NCBI GenBank assembly: GCA_015478945.1
Contig: JABUQX010014034.1
Coordinates: 1 to 64,000 of the forward strand
Direction: 5' to 3'
From: Trachelipus rathkii
Taxonomy: Eukaryota; Arthropoda; Malacostraca; Isopoda; Trachelipodidae
DNA: 64,000 bases
The position numbers were made by a program, and so were the translations under genes. Below the pieces are notes generated by a model. It made no database searches and was not told the DNA's origin. It saw only the letters and a list, made by a program, of their open reading frames with translations. Of the stretch, positions 48,100 through 59,680 are shown in pieces (the first letter of the stretch is position 1; the number at the start of each line of letters is the position of its first letter).

Positions 48100-49080
48100 A
48101 AAGTTAAGCTGTAAACGCTTAAACAAAGAGTTCCACACTTAACAGTTACGAGGATGTAAGTTAAACTAAAACTATACGTCATACAAAAGAAATTCGGGTA
48201 ACCGTATTTCTACTATACACTTTCTACATATACATCACCATCTATCTGTACCATGTGGTGTTTCTACTCTGTAACATAGGTAACATTTAACAAAAAATTT
48301 ACCAAACCATGTTAGTGATAGCATTTATCATTAACCATGCTCAACTGACTTCGAACCTTCCGTACACTTTAGTACAGACGTACAAAGTTTTCACATAATA
48401 TAAAAGTATTAGCTTAGACATCAAGTCCTGAACTAGTGAACTTAATACTGCTCATGTACTCTAAACAGGATCAACCTAACACACCTTGACAGACCCTACG
48501 ATATTATCAACTTCGTACAGACACGTTAACAAAGTTCCACACTTAACAACCCAGTTTAGTAATCTTAACAGATGCATTTACAAAGACTGTACACCTATTC
48601 AACAGCTTTCTCTAGTACATCATTCACTGACCTATTTTAGCCTTAACATGCTTATGTCAACAGCTTTAAAGCAAAAATCCCGCGTACACCATAGAGATGA
48701 GCATATATCTAATTTAGCTGGACTTATCAATTAAAGGATTAAAACTTCTAGACACTACGTAACAAAGTATGTTACACATATAAAAGATTACATTAGCATC
48801 ACTGGCTTTGAACTAAGATGAAAAATAATTTACAGCGCACAACCGCACACACCTGAAATAACGAAATGAAATAAGCAGTCAACCATTAACAAGATTCCTC
48901 AACATTATATTCCAACAGTAAGTAAAACTAAGGGCATACATTCCACAAACGTAAACCGTAGTCACCACTTTTTTTTCCCTCATTATGCATTTATACTCAT
49001 TAAACCATAATTCTACACTAAGAACTAAAATTTTGACAATTTACACACACAACCACGGACCATACACGGCCACATCTACA
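48100..49080. repeat. Left-arm copy of the AACTTTGTTAACG satellite
   Basis: Read on the minus strand, the motifs GTGTGGAACTTTGTTAACG (48,524-48,542) and GTGAAAACTTTGTACG (about 48,379-48,394) recur with the order and spacing found in the right-arm tandem units. The GTTAACAAAGTTCCACACTT motif recurs in variant form near 48,128. An 82-codon plus frame (48,486-48,734) crossing it has no recognised domain. Confidence 0.65.
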
Positions 49081-49085
49081 ATATC

Positions 49086-49110
49086 ACATTCACACACACA
49101 CACACACGAC
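49086..49110 (+). repeat. (CA)n tract
   Basis: CACACACACACACACA within CA-rich sequence. It is the mirror of the GT-rich region around 53,560-53,640 in the other arm. Confidence 0.85.
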
Positions 49111-49199
49111 ATCTACCACAACACAAACTGGTTATGAGATCTTCTATAACGTCGTTACTAAACATAACGAATTATAGTCATACAAAGCATTAGCTGTAA

Positions 49200-49810
49200 A
49201 AAACAAAAAAGTTTGTGTAGAAGAATAAAAAATAAAAAAATGAATAAATACAATAAATATAAAAAATTAAAAAAAAAAAAAAAAAAATTAAACACCAAAG
49301 ATAAATTGGTAGAGAGGTGAATAAACTTCAAAAAAAACAATAAAGTATATTAAAAAATAACAAACAAAACCCCAAAAAAGATAAAAGATAATTATATAAT
49401 AACACAAAAATATAATTAAATATAAGAGTTATATATATAAAACAATAAAATGGATAAAAAAATAAAAATATTTAAAAAAAAGAAAAAAAAAAAAAAAAAA
49501 ATAAAAAAAAAAATAAAAAAATAAAAAAAAAAAAATTAAACAATGTATAAATGTAAAATAAAGTTAGATAAAAAAAAATAAAAAAATATTAGAAAAAATA
49601 TAAAAAAAATTAAAAAAATTAAAATACAAAAAAAAATTATACACAAAATATAAAGCAAAATAAAACTTACCAAAAAAATAAATTAGAAAATAAATTAAAA
49701 AAAAAATAAAAAAAAAAAAAAGAAAAATAACAAATGAAAAAATAACAAATAAAAAAATAAAAAATAAAAAAATAAACGTTAGAAAAATAAATTTTAATAA
49801 CAAAAATAGA
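49200..49810 (+). repeat. A-rich block, about 600 bp
   Basis: Long A runs broken by single T/C/G, cleanest at 49,268-49,288 and 49,476-49,550. The mirror T-rich block in the other arm (52,840-53,150) is only about half as long. Phe/Leu-rich minus frames here are artefacts of composition. Confidence 0.9.
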
Positions 49811-50167
49811 GAAAAAAATAAACTATATAAAATTATATCATTAAAACTATTTTAACATTCAACATAACGTTTTCACATACCGATATTGTACATAATACTT
49901 ATAAAAAATAATATTTCATACATTCTATAATGCAGTATTATGCATGTTTCAACTTAGGAAAAAAAATATATTAAAATTAGTTATTAAATAAAAAAAAAAG
50001 AGAAGAGAATTATGAAAGAGATAATATAAAGAATTTATGAGAGTTGCATAGATTATGTATGAAAAACGGTTTATCTTTTGCAAGATGCAAATGCAATTGA
50101 CGATATGTACATGTTAGAACAGAATCAGTTATGTGAACAGCTAGTGTAATGAACTAAGAATAAATGA

Positions 50168-50206
50168 CACTCACACATACACACACACATACACACACAC
50201 ACATTA
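50168..50206 (+). repeat. (CA)n tract, compound
   Basis: CACACATACACACACACA-type repeat. It is the mirror of the GT-rich region at 51,965-52,045. Confidence 0.85.
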
Positions 50207-51084
50207 CCATTAACTTAATCATTACATCCCACATCATTATCACCGACACATCAACACACTACCACATCATAGTGTAAAATAATTAATCGCGATAACGTTA
50301 ACAAAAGTTTTCACATTAATAAAGCTTACTAGAGTCTAACATTTCAGAACTAAGAAATTAATGTACAACGACAAACCTAAAGCACCTTAAGACCGAATAA
50401 ACTGCTAGAAATGTATCCATTTCACACACAGCGTTGACAACATCTTAAACATAACAACACAAAAACACTATACAAGAAAGTAGCTTTATAAATCATTTTA
50501 ATTAAAGTATAAACAATTTTTCAATTGCATGTCTATGTTTATTGTTAACATAATCAATGTGTTTATATTCTCTAACATAGTTACAATAGAACTAACATTT
50601 TACAAAAAAGCAATATTTATTCTAATGTGACACACATAATGACTCATCTCACGCGTGTTCACATCAGCTTCGAGAGAAATATATAAACAGTACAGTCTTT
50701 AACCATATGAATAAACGTAGGCATTAGCAAATATATGTGCGTATGGGTCAGAACCTAACAGTGACATACAACAAAAAAACATATAACGCTTATAGGATTT
50801 CACGTTCTACACAATCAAGATCGAGATGCAGATAACACGAAAATATCTTACAAAAAAATCTTCTATCATACTGCGTAACAAATATTCATTGTGTTATTGT
50901 CCATTCTTTTAATACATATTAGTATAATAATTTAATATAACGTACCTAAATTAACATGTATATTAATACTAGTTTTGAACTATTATTAAGAACAATTATG
51001 AGTGTCAGATTCCAATATTAGTAACAACATCTTATTGAGCGCTCCGTTTGTGTATGGTATAAACCTCTAGTGGGTATGTCCTCT

Positions 51085-51175
51085 CACCATATAAGAAGGC
51101 AGGAGATGAAATCCTAGCCGAGCGGGGATTCAACCCGAGAGGGAGGAATCGTGCAGCTAGAGTCTTACACCCTCC
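51085..51175 (-). mobile_element. tRNA-like SINE fragment at the palindrome apex
   Basis: The minus strand reads GTAAGACTCTAGCTGCACGA, then CCTCTCGGGTTGAATCCCCGC, then TCGGCTAGGATTTCATCTCC. GGGTTGAATCCCC (about 51,122-51,134) is a near-consensus box B/T-arm. Box A is degraded. The sequence differs from the 39-kb SINEs and has no mirror copy in the palindrome, placing it in the loop. Confidence 0.6.
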
Positions 51176-51964
51176 GATTATATAAGAAAAACTGATTTTT
51201 TTATTAGCTAGTAATTAGGGACGAGTTATGTGCTTAAATTATTTACTCTAATTAATGAACAGGATGTGGATATAATGATTACCTTCTGAATATGGTGTGA
51301 AGAAGTAAATTGTTATTTGAGTTTTTGTAGAGGATATAACTTGTGTTACTAACTAGACTAGAAAAATTAATATTGATGTCAGTTTAGAAACAGTACGAGA
51401 GCCTAGCGTCTATTTGAGAGTTTTGAATATAGATTAATTTAAGACAGTAAAGTGTTAGGAGTTTATAGCCTCAACATTATAGATCTTTTTGCTATATGTC
51501 TCGTGTTTTTTATTCATATTGATCTTAATAAGATGCTAAACCTATGACCGATAAGTACACGAGAGTGAATAGCTTTTTAAGTGAAAATCATTTTATAGTG
51601 TCAATTTAAGAATTAAACGTGCGTTTGTAAAATAGAATTTATCTTATCTTAGTTAAATTTAAAATTAAACATTGATATGTTAAATATGCATCATGTCTTA
51701 TGAAAGATAATATTGTAAATAGGTTATCTGATATTTTAGTATCTGCTTTGTCTAAGTGACTATTAGAAGCTGATTTGTCCACCTAAGATGAAATGCTTAG
51801 TATTAAAGATACTAGCAGTTTATTCGTGCTTAAGTGCATTGTATAGCATTTGTCGTGATATACCATTATTATTTTTAAATTACACTTCATTTAAGGTGAA
51901 AAAGATCTAATGTTAGCTTATTAATGTGGTAACAAAATATATAACGTTAAGCAATATGATGTCC

Positions 51965-52048
51965 TATGTGTGTGTGTTTTGATTGTGCGGTAAGGTGTGT
52001 CGCTGGTATGAGTTGTATTGTTGTGTGTGTGTTGTTGTGTGTGTATAT
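51965..52048 (+). repeat. (GT)n-rich tract
   Basis: TGTGTGTGTGTTTT and TTGTGTGTGTGTTGTTGTGTGTG. Mirror of the inner CA tract. Confidence 0.82.
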
Positions 52049-52493
52049 TTTTCGATTGTTCAGTGTTGAGTTGAGATGTTATTATGATAGTCAATAGTTT
52101 ATTCTTAGTTCATTAAATCAACTTTATACTGGTGTGCACAATAAACGTGAATTCTATTGTCAACAATGGTACAAAGATCGTGGGCGAAATTGCTCTAGTA
52201 TGCATCTTGGCAGGAAGGAGATTATAAACCGTTTTTCTAATGTGAAGAACTAACATGATATAAAATATATACAAAAGTAATCCCGCACTAAATCTGGAGC
52301 TCATTTTCTTTTTATAAACGAGTTATATAGAACTATAACTTTTCTGTTTACTGAAGTTGAGAGACAAAGGTGGCAGATGATACTGTTACTATTTTTGTTG
52401 AGTAAGTTCGGTATTTTTGGCAATGTTATACTCTGTGTTTAATTTTATTTTTATAACGATAATATTTTCTTATATTTTTGATGTGTATTTAGG

Positions 52494-52754
52494 GTGATAT
52501 TAATAACTGTCCATCCAGATTTTCTAACGTATTATTTTTTTTTTATTTGGTATATTTCTTTTGAATTCTCGCTAACATGTTTATTTGTGATATTTCTTCC
52601 TTCCACATTTCTTGTTATTTCTGTTAGTCTTATCTGTTATCTTAAACACATCTATCTCATTCTATGTTACCTTTTCCATTTTTCTTTCGGTAAGCTGGCT
52701 CATTTTCATTTGGATCACTTTGTGTTTAATTGTTATGTATTCTCATATACTTAA
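52494..52754 (+). other. Open frame of 86 codons, unassigned
   Basis: A Phe/Leu/Ile-rich frame in T-rich DNA (starts MILITVHPDFLTYYFFFIWY). It would look like membrane helices, but the composition explains this and the mirrored left arm is not open in the matching frame. Probably not a gene. Confidence 0.12.
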
Positions 52755-52839
52755 ACTATATCTATATCTCTTTAAACTAATTTAATCTGATGTTTTGAAT
52801 TTGGTAAATTATCTTAACTTTTATATGATCATATTATAT

Positions 52840-53084
52840 TTGTTTATTAATTTTTTTATTTTAATTTTTTTTATTATTTTTTTATTTTTTTTATTGTATT
52901 TTATTTATTTTATTAAACTTATTTATTGTTTATTTATTTTGTTTATTTGCTTTAATTTTTTTTTATTTTAATTTTTAAACTTTTAATTTTTTTTTATTTC
53001 TTGAAGAACTTCAAATTTATTTTCCAATTTTTCTTTCATTTATTCTTTACATTATAATTTTTTTTTTAGAGTTTTTAATTTTTA

Positions 53085-53117
<33 letters not shown>

Positions 53118-53150
53118 ATTTTATTTTCTTAAAATTTTTTTATGTTTAGT
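52840..53150 (+). repeat. T-rich block
   Basis: TTTTTATTTT-type low-complexity sequence, the mirror of the A-rich block in the left arm. Confidence 0.9.
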
Positions 53151-53214
53151 ATACTAAAACTTTTATTTATAGAGAATTCATGCAATGAAATAACGTAAAA
53201 AAATTTAGTTTGTG

Positions 53215-53217
<3 letters not shown>

Positions 53218-53248
<31 letters not shown>

Positions 53249-53645
53249 TATAATATATATAAATATATATTAGTATATATCATGGTGTGTGTGTGTCTTT
53301 ATGTGTGTGTATATATAAATAAATATACATATATATATATATTATATGTGTTGTGTATAGTATATAAAATATATATATATAATATATAATAGAATATATA
53401 TAATATCTATATATATATATATTATATCATATATATATATATAATATATATAAATATATAATATATATGTGTTTTTGTGAGTGTGGGTGTGTGTGTGTGG
53501 TGTGTGTTGTGTAACTATATATATATATATATATATTATTATATGTGTGGTGTTTGTTTGTGTGTGTGTGGGTGTGTTATATTAATAGTGTGTGTGTGTG
53601 TGGTGTGTGTGTGTGTGTGTTGGTGTGTGTGGGTGTATATGTCAT
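53218..53645. repeat. Compound (TA)n/(GT)n microsatellite
   Basis: TA arrays (53,218-53,275, 53,330-53,470, 53,516-53,545) alternate with TGTG arrays (53,284-53,312, 53,470-53,512, 53,548-53,640). The mirrored left arm keeps the CA part but lacks the TA part, so the arms are not simple copies. Confidence 0.92.
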
Positions 53646-53749
53646 TTATTCTTAGTTGATATGTTAGAGATATGCCGAAAAAAAAAAAAAGTGTGACTAG
53701 GTTTCGTTTTTGGATGTAATGCTAGTTACTTACTGTTGAGTATAAGATG

Positions 53750-54660
53750 AGAGGAACTTTGTTAATGTTGACTGACTATTAGAATTCATGAGTTCAGGTG
53801 TGTTCATCTTTGTCGCATATATATATTATGGTACATTAATTTTCTTATTTTCAGATGTTTGGCTAAAGTAAGTCTTTATTAATTATGTGAAAACTTTGTT
53901 ACGTTAGAGTAATTAATTCAATGAATCAGTTATGATAATTACAATGGTTGTGGGAGTAAAATTTTGATAAATGTTACTATATGTTAATGGATAAAAATAT
54001 CAATGATTAAGTTAAGAAAAGTTGTGAAATTTAAGGTTTACGTCTTTGTTTTAATGCTATAATGTTTAAGTTACTTATGCAACTCTGTTAAGTGTGGAAA
54101 CTTTGGTTAACGTGTTACCTAGATTTTAATTCGTGTACTTAGGTGTGTTAGGTTTGTCTTTGTACATTATTATCTTATTTCATGAATGATTAGCTAATAA
54201 TGTAATATTCTATATAATATTAATATGTTGAAAACTTGTTACGCTAGAGTGATATTCAATGATCAGTATGATAATTATACAAGGTTTGTTGTGAAAATTT
54301 TTTGTTAAATGTTATTATGTTAAGGTAAAAATACCAGTGATATGTTAGAAAAGGTATATTTTTAATTTACGTCTTTGCATGCTATGTTAGTTACTTCATC
54401 ATGTCATGTTAAGATGTGAAACCTGATAACGATTTCAGATATATTCGTGCTTGAAGGTGTTGTATATGATTTGTCTTATTATAATGTTAACATTATTTTC
54501 TTAGTTCCATGATGATTGCTAAGTAATCTTTAATTAATGAGTTAATTATACTATGTTACTAGTTAAGCTAATATATTCGCTGATACAGTGTATAAAGAAT
54601 TTGTTTTTATGTTAGTTTTATACAAAATGATACTCAGAAAATGTGACTTGAATCCAATAG
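53750..54660 (+). repeat. Tandem satellite, unit about 320-340 bp
   Basis: The anchor GAAAACTTTGTTACGTTAGAG (53,889) recurs as GAAAACTTGTTACGCTAGAG (54,230; offset 341) and, weaker, near 54,546. Other shared landmarks per unit: TTCGTG-ACTTAGGTGTGTTAGG / TTCGTGCTTGAAGGTGTTG, ATTTTCTTA-TTCATGA-GATT-GCTAA, TTTTTGTTAAATGTTA-TATGTTAA, and TTTACGTCTTTG-AATGCTA. A related half unit, AACTTTGTTAA-GT, sits mid-unit (53,756; 54,099; 54,418). Further diverged units lie at 51,480-51,960. Confidence 0.82.
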
Positions 54661-55499
54661 ACAATATAAGATATTATCATCCTTATCTTGGTGTCTGCCG
54701 CTATTTGTGGTTGCGGTATGGATGAGTATATATATGTTTATCAGGATATTCTAGGCTTTTGTGATTCTTACATGATGTTTACTGCTTTATAATTATGAGC
54801 GTATGTAAAACATATAGAAATTAAATTATATTTAGTGTAAAAATTGACCTTTAAATAAACACCCCGTCAGATCAATAGATCAATAGTATCTATCATAATA
54901 CGTGTCTTAGGGAGGGTGGAGGTTGGATAGATATAGGTTAATGATTTAGCTGAAGTTTTCTACGTGTTCTTTGGTTTTTATCAATTAGGCTAGGGTTAAT
55001 GATAAAATACGTTACCAAATATTATTAGTAGAGAATTGTCTATCTCTATAATCAATTGTAGCGATCAATAGATCCACAGAATGGTCATTGAGGCAGGGAT
55101 GGTGGTTTGATTTAGTGATATACTGCTTTAGGTATGTAAAAAACGTAAATTTGAAAGTTATAAACATAAAAAGTGTAAAATTTTATTTATTTATTTAAGT
55201 TATTTCTCACTTTGAGTCTGTATATTATCTTTTGAGGGTCTGAATACCAATTATTGTCTACATCTACAGACCCAATTACCGTATATGAATATACATCACA
55301 AAAATTCATCGTACTTCATCTGCGATCAATTTAATATATTTTTATATTATATATCTTTCTACAAACACGAAAACCCGGCTCCTTTTAGCCACTCGTTTCA
55401 CAAGTGTAGCTGACCAAACTCTGAATCCTTCTCAGACTCGTACCTCCTTCCTCATTCTTCTTCACTGTCTATACGCATATACCTCACTTCTCAGTTCTT

Positions 55500-55600
55500 C
55501 TTTCTTCTTCTCTCTTTTTCTTTTTTTACTTAAAAAATAAAAAGTGTTTTTTTCTTTTTTTTTTTTTATGAATTAAAAAATACGGTTTTTTGTTTTTAAA
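55500..55600. repeat. Pyrimidine/T-rich tract
   Basis: CTTCTTTCTTCTTCTCTCTT passes into T runs and AAAATTTTT sequence. Confidence 0.75.
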
Positions 55601-55707
55601 TTATCGGAAAAATTTCGTAATTTAGCAAAAAACCATTAAAATTGCCATTCCATTGCATTTCAATAATTTTCATTCCCTATATTTCATGACTGAGGGCCGC
55701 AGTGCTC

Positions 55708-55815
55708 AGAAATGGGGTCCCCGACTCCTATATATCGGACATCCAACTCCGACTCCGTCTCCGAATCCCAGGACTCCACCTCAACTCCGTCTTCCGACTC
55801 CGTCTCCTATCACCT
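55708..55815 (+). repeat. CTCCGA/GACTCC hexamer-like array (right arm)
   Basis: Imperfect repeats of CCGACTCC/CTCCGTCT. The mirror of the GGAGTC/GGATTC array at 46,795-46,865 in the left arm. Confidence 0.82.
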
Positions 55816-55819
55816 TTCT

Positions 55820-57250
55820 CTGAGGTTCAACAACTCTCTTCCTAAGTAATCATTATTTTAATCTCTATCTAGTGGAGCCCATACGTCTCCACCGCGCTCT
55901 ACACCCGACCGCAGAAGAGAAACTGACTCTACGGAGATCTACTCGAACGAATGATTGCTATCAATTTATAGCTTTGTCAACACCCCTATAAATATTAACA
56001 TTTTATGAACCCCAATACCGTTAATGAGGTTCCTAAACATGGTTTCAGACGAATTTGACCTGGCGGCTAAGGGGACAGCACCCCCTAGGGGTGACCTACT
56101 GGTCAGCCAACCTCCCGACCATGATAGATCATCATCCTGTTCAGAGAATACTGTAAATCTGTTAAGCCTAATAGTCTTATTTGCTCACCAACGACACAAC
56201 AAGGGCCTAAACAGATAATAACCAGCCAATTGTTCTGAGTAGCGTATTTATATTTCTCCACCTATTCGCTCTTTATCAGAGAGCGCAGAAAGTGCCTGCC
56301 TCTCATTATACAGTGCACTACAGAACTTGCAAATTACACGGTGTAATACGAGCCTTAAATATTTTATATCCAACAAAATATTTAGTAATTTCTTATACCA
56401 TATTCAAACTTCACAGCATATAGATCTGGATATACAATTTTTTGATGATAAGAAAACTCACGAGAGTCTGAGCTCAAACTGCTGCACAACGTACAGCTGA
56501 ATTTTAAACAGTACGAATTTTTATGGGATAATAAATATATTAAATTGTAATTGATTTGTCTTTCGATTACATTGGTCATATACTAAATGTATCAGACCAG
56601 AGCGCAACGTTTCCATAGACTAGAAAGACGATTTAAGATAAACGGAAAATTTAAGGTTTGTAGATAATACGACCAACGATAAAAAACGAACATGAACCAT
56701 CAAAAAATGATCTATCGATTCATTTAAAACCTTCTAGGAACCTATATAGAACCCACACAACCTTTTTGGTTGGCTCCGCTCGCGACCATAATCTTGGTGT
56801 TAAAAATTTTGAGTTCGGGCTCAAAACCTACGAGAGGTCGGTCTTCCAGAAACCTTTTAAATTCGGGTCTCGACCGACCTTAAAAAACCCTAACTTTGAG
56901 ATGTATCAAACGTCAAAATCTATGAAATGATGGTAAATTTCCAAGTCAGCGCTGACTGTATGACTGGATATTTCCGAAAACCATATCGAAAAATCGATTT
57001 TCAAGTCTTTTTCAGTTACGACGCTAGCAGAGAATAAGCTGACGGCGGGAGAAATGCCCCAAAATCGCTCGCAGAGCAGAATGGGCCTATGCTTACCTGA
57101 AGTATGAAGATTAGAACATAAAAAGAAAGATAGACACTAAAAAAAGTCTAAAAAAAAGAGACTCCACTGCTTTAAATAAAGGACAAGCTAATAATAGTAA
57201 GTTGTACAGAGACTCCGGTTCAGGTCAAGGTCAGTTTAGCGGTAGTTTAC
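55820..57250. repeat. Palindrome right arm, outer segment
   Basis: Reverse complement of 45,448-46,800, including AGCACCCCCTAGGGGTGACC (56,077-56,096) opposite the CACCCCTAAAAGGGGGTG hairpin. The 64-codon plus frame (56,024-56,218) and the 65-codon minus frame (56,382-56,579) have no recognised domain and are not conserved as frames in the left arm. Confidence 0.75.
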
Positions 57251-57336
57251 TTTACTGCCTCATGACTACACTGTGAGTGGTGTTAAAGGGATATAAATAT
57301 AATGAGAATATGATAGGGTAATAAAAAATAGGTATA

Positions 57337-57339
<3 letters not shown>

Positions 57340-57373
<34 letters not shown>

Positions 57374-57401
57374 ATAATATATATATATTATAATATATAT
57401 A

Positions 57402-57439
<38 letters not shown>

Positions 57440-57585
57440 TAATATTATGATGTGAGTTAATTACATTAATATTATATAGTACAATATATTGCTTAAGCTG
57501 TGAAAATTATATAGTATAATAATATATAATATATATATATATATATATAATTATATTATATATATATATATATATTATATCACCA
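57340..57585. repeat. (TA)n array at the right end of the palindrome
   Basis: Two TA blocks with a unique island at 57,448-57,500. Counterpart of the array at 44,959-45,436. Confidence 0.92.
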
Positions 57586-57767
57586 CACCTTATCATTCTC
57601 ATCTCAAGCATTGCGAAATCCCAGAACACCTGATATGTAATATAATGTGAGTGGAAAAGGTAAAGTGCATAACAAATGCACTGGAAAACGAGAAAAGATA
57701 AGTAAGAAAAAATATTTATCTCTCTATGATTCGTAAAGACCCAGTCGCTTTACCGCTCCGCGCATTT

Positions 57768-58300
57768 ATACCTTTAAGTGAGAAACCGTCGCAGTCAGGA
57801 AAAATCTATATTCCCTGTGCTTTATAGGACCGCGACGGACCCTCATCATGGCATCTCGTCAGATGTTAACTGTCAATTCCTTGGCCCAGGGGAGCCACAA
57901 CCATACCCCCACCAAAACCCATGCATTCCTCCTATTATGCACCTTTCTTATAGCCTCTGCCAAACTCACATTCCTCGTCCTCCAGCATTTCTTTACTGGA
58001 GGGAACTTCACCAAAAAATCATACTTTTTGCTTCGGTCTGCTATGCTCCAGTCTGATTCCCATACACACTTCTAAAATACCCAGTACATCACAGTCTTTT
58101 ATATCTCTATAACCGCACTATCATGTACAATTCTCTTTTGATCACAAGTCCAACCAAACCATCTCAATTAACTTTTCATTTTTTATTCTCACATTTTATC
58201 TTTTCTCATTCCATCACATTTACCTCTTCCTTAATGCTTCATTCCTCATTTTTTTATAGAAATTCCTTTACATGAGGATTGTCCTCTTCCATCAACCATA
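57768..58300 (+). repeat. Dispersed pyrimidine-rich repeat, copy A2
   Basis: Second copy of the repeat at 37,940-38,440, same orientation, beginning at TTTAAGTGAGAAACCG. Overlapping open frames in different phases (92 and 75 codons) are composition-driven. The corresponding frames in copy A1 do not conserve a protein. Confidence 0.72.
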
Positions 58301-59440
58301 AAACCTTAATCTCTTATCATATAACTGTTTTTTTATACTTATGAATACCCTTCTCTTGATCTTACACACAAACATGATTCAAATTTATAACTCAAGTGTG
58401 ACCATGTCCTCTTACACTTCACAGACTCTAGAATCTCTAATATTTTAACTTATATCTACGTAACATATTTTTACAAACCCACTTCCTTTATACACACACT
58501 TTATTAACACAACTAATCTCCTACCGATCCTCTGCAAACTCTTACTCGAATCATACTCACACAAAAAAAAGTCCACAGATACATCCTTAATATAAATAAG
58601 TGAATAGTGTGCAATACCCACCATCTCTACATATATAAATCCCATTACATCCATTCATATAACTAACGATCTTTTCCACCTCCGCCGATCCCCACCTCTT
58701 AATATATAACATCACTCAACCCTTATTTCGCATTAGTGAGCACATATTGAGAATAGAAAACATTAATCCAAGGCGAACATACACACTATCTCTCTCGCTC
58801 TATCTCTTCGCTAATTTATATTAAATCTTAACCAACTGTTTTCAACTTCATTTACTCTTACACCACGCTTCACTGAACAGAAATACACTTATTTGACATA
58901 CTTTTGATTACTATATATCAGAGATATGATCCTTAGAAAACAACCAACGACTATATATCATTAAATTCACCTGCCATATAGAAGTATTATAACTATATTT
59001 ATATATCATCGTCATGATTGCGGATTCCTTAGAGAGACACATAAGTAATATTAATACTCATATCTTCTGCTACATTATATCTAGCGTTAATTCATTTGTT
59101 TCAATGTAATGATTGGATCCACACACATCCTCTACCACTCCCAAGCGCACCTGGTGGCTGTTTTCTTTTCACTCAATTCGAGTCATCACACCTTAGCGTC
59201 TCTACTTCCACTCTTTCTAGCCAAAACACCAGGCAAAAAATAATCATTACACTTCTCTCTTATATATATACAGCTCAATATATATCAAAATCCTGTGAGT
59301 TAAAAAATCTCCTTACAGTTACCCTATGGTCTCCCGTCTTTTTTTTTTGATAATACCTTAAGCGTGTACTAGGTACTGCTCAATCAATCCCTTCGATAAC
59401 AAAAAATTTTTAATATTTATATATTACGCCTACTAATAAA
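58301..59440. other. C/T-biased non-coding DNA
   Basis: It continues the pyrimidine-rich character of the neighbouring repeat. Open frames at 58,445-58,654 (minus) and 59,096-59,350 (plus) lack recognisable domains. Probably part of the same repeat family. Confidence 0.45.
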
Positions 59441-59680
59441 ACCGCCTATGGCCCAGCGCAACTTAAATATCACCTTCAAATCAACCATCCGCCTTCGGTT
59501 CTGATCATTTCACATGTGATTTCATCTCGTTTATGTATCTTTCTTGCATAGGTATACTTACTAATCTTCAATTTCCAACTCTACCCATTACCTCCTCCAC
59601 TAATGCGCGCGTACATCCACCAAAAAAAATATCCTATATTCTCTCTTCATCCAAAAAACCGCACCACAACCTATCTCTAA
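59440..59680 (+). repeat. Dispersed pyrimidine-rich repeat, copy B2
   Basis: Counterpart of 4,290-4,545 with landmarks in the same order (CTGATCATTTCAC, ATTTCATCTCG, CCCATTACCTCCTCCACTAA, GCGCGCGTACATCCACC). Finding it at both extremes of the window marks a dispersed family. Confidence 0.6.

Larger units (their letters stand above)
45448..57250. repeat. Giant imperfect palindrome, about 11.8 kb
   Basis: The two halves are reverse complements in collinear order. Anchor pairs: a 24-base exact match 45,448-45,471 / 57,227-57,250; AATGTAATCGAAAGA 46,161 / 56,559; the exact 20-mer TTGTGCAGCAGTTTGAGCTC 46,221-46,240 / 56,470-56,489; GGGGGTGCT 46,527 / 56,077; GATCTATTGAT 47,423 / 55,064; CGAATAAACTGCTAG 50,394-50,408 / 51,812-51,826. 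Also mirrored: CA tracts (49,086-49,110; 50,170-50,204) with GT tracts (53,580-53,640; 51,965-52,045), and the A-block 49,200-49,800 with the T-block 52,840-53,150. Coordinate sums drift smoothly from about 102,700 (outer) to 102,220 (inner), so the axis lies near 51.1-51.35 kb. Arms are diverged (roughly three quarters identical by eye), with many indels. Confidence 0.9.

Noticed and set aside
49564..49803. Phe/Leu-rich frame resembling a multi-pass membrane protein
   Set aside because: It is the complement of the A-rich block; the hydrophobicity is a composition artefact.
53477..53659. Cys/Val-rich 60-codon frame
   Set aside because: Translation of (GT)n repeats.
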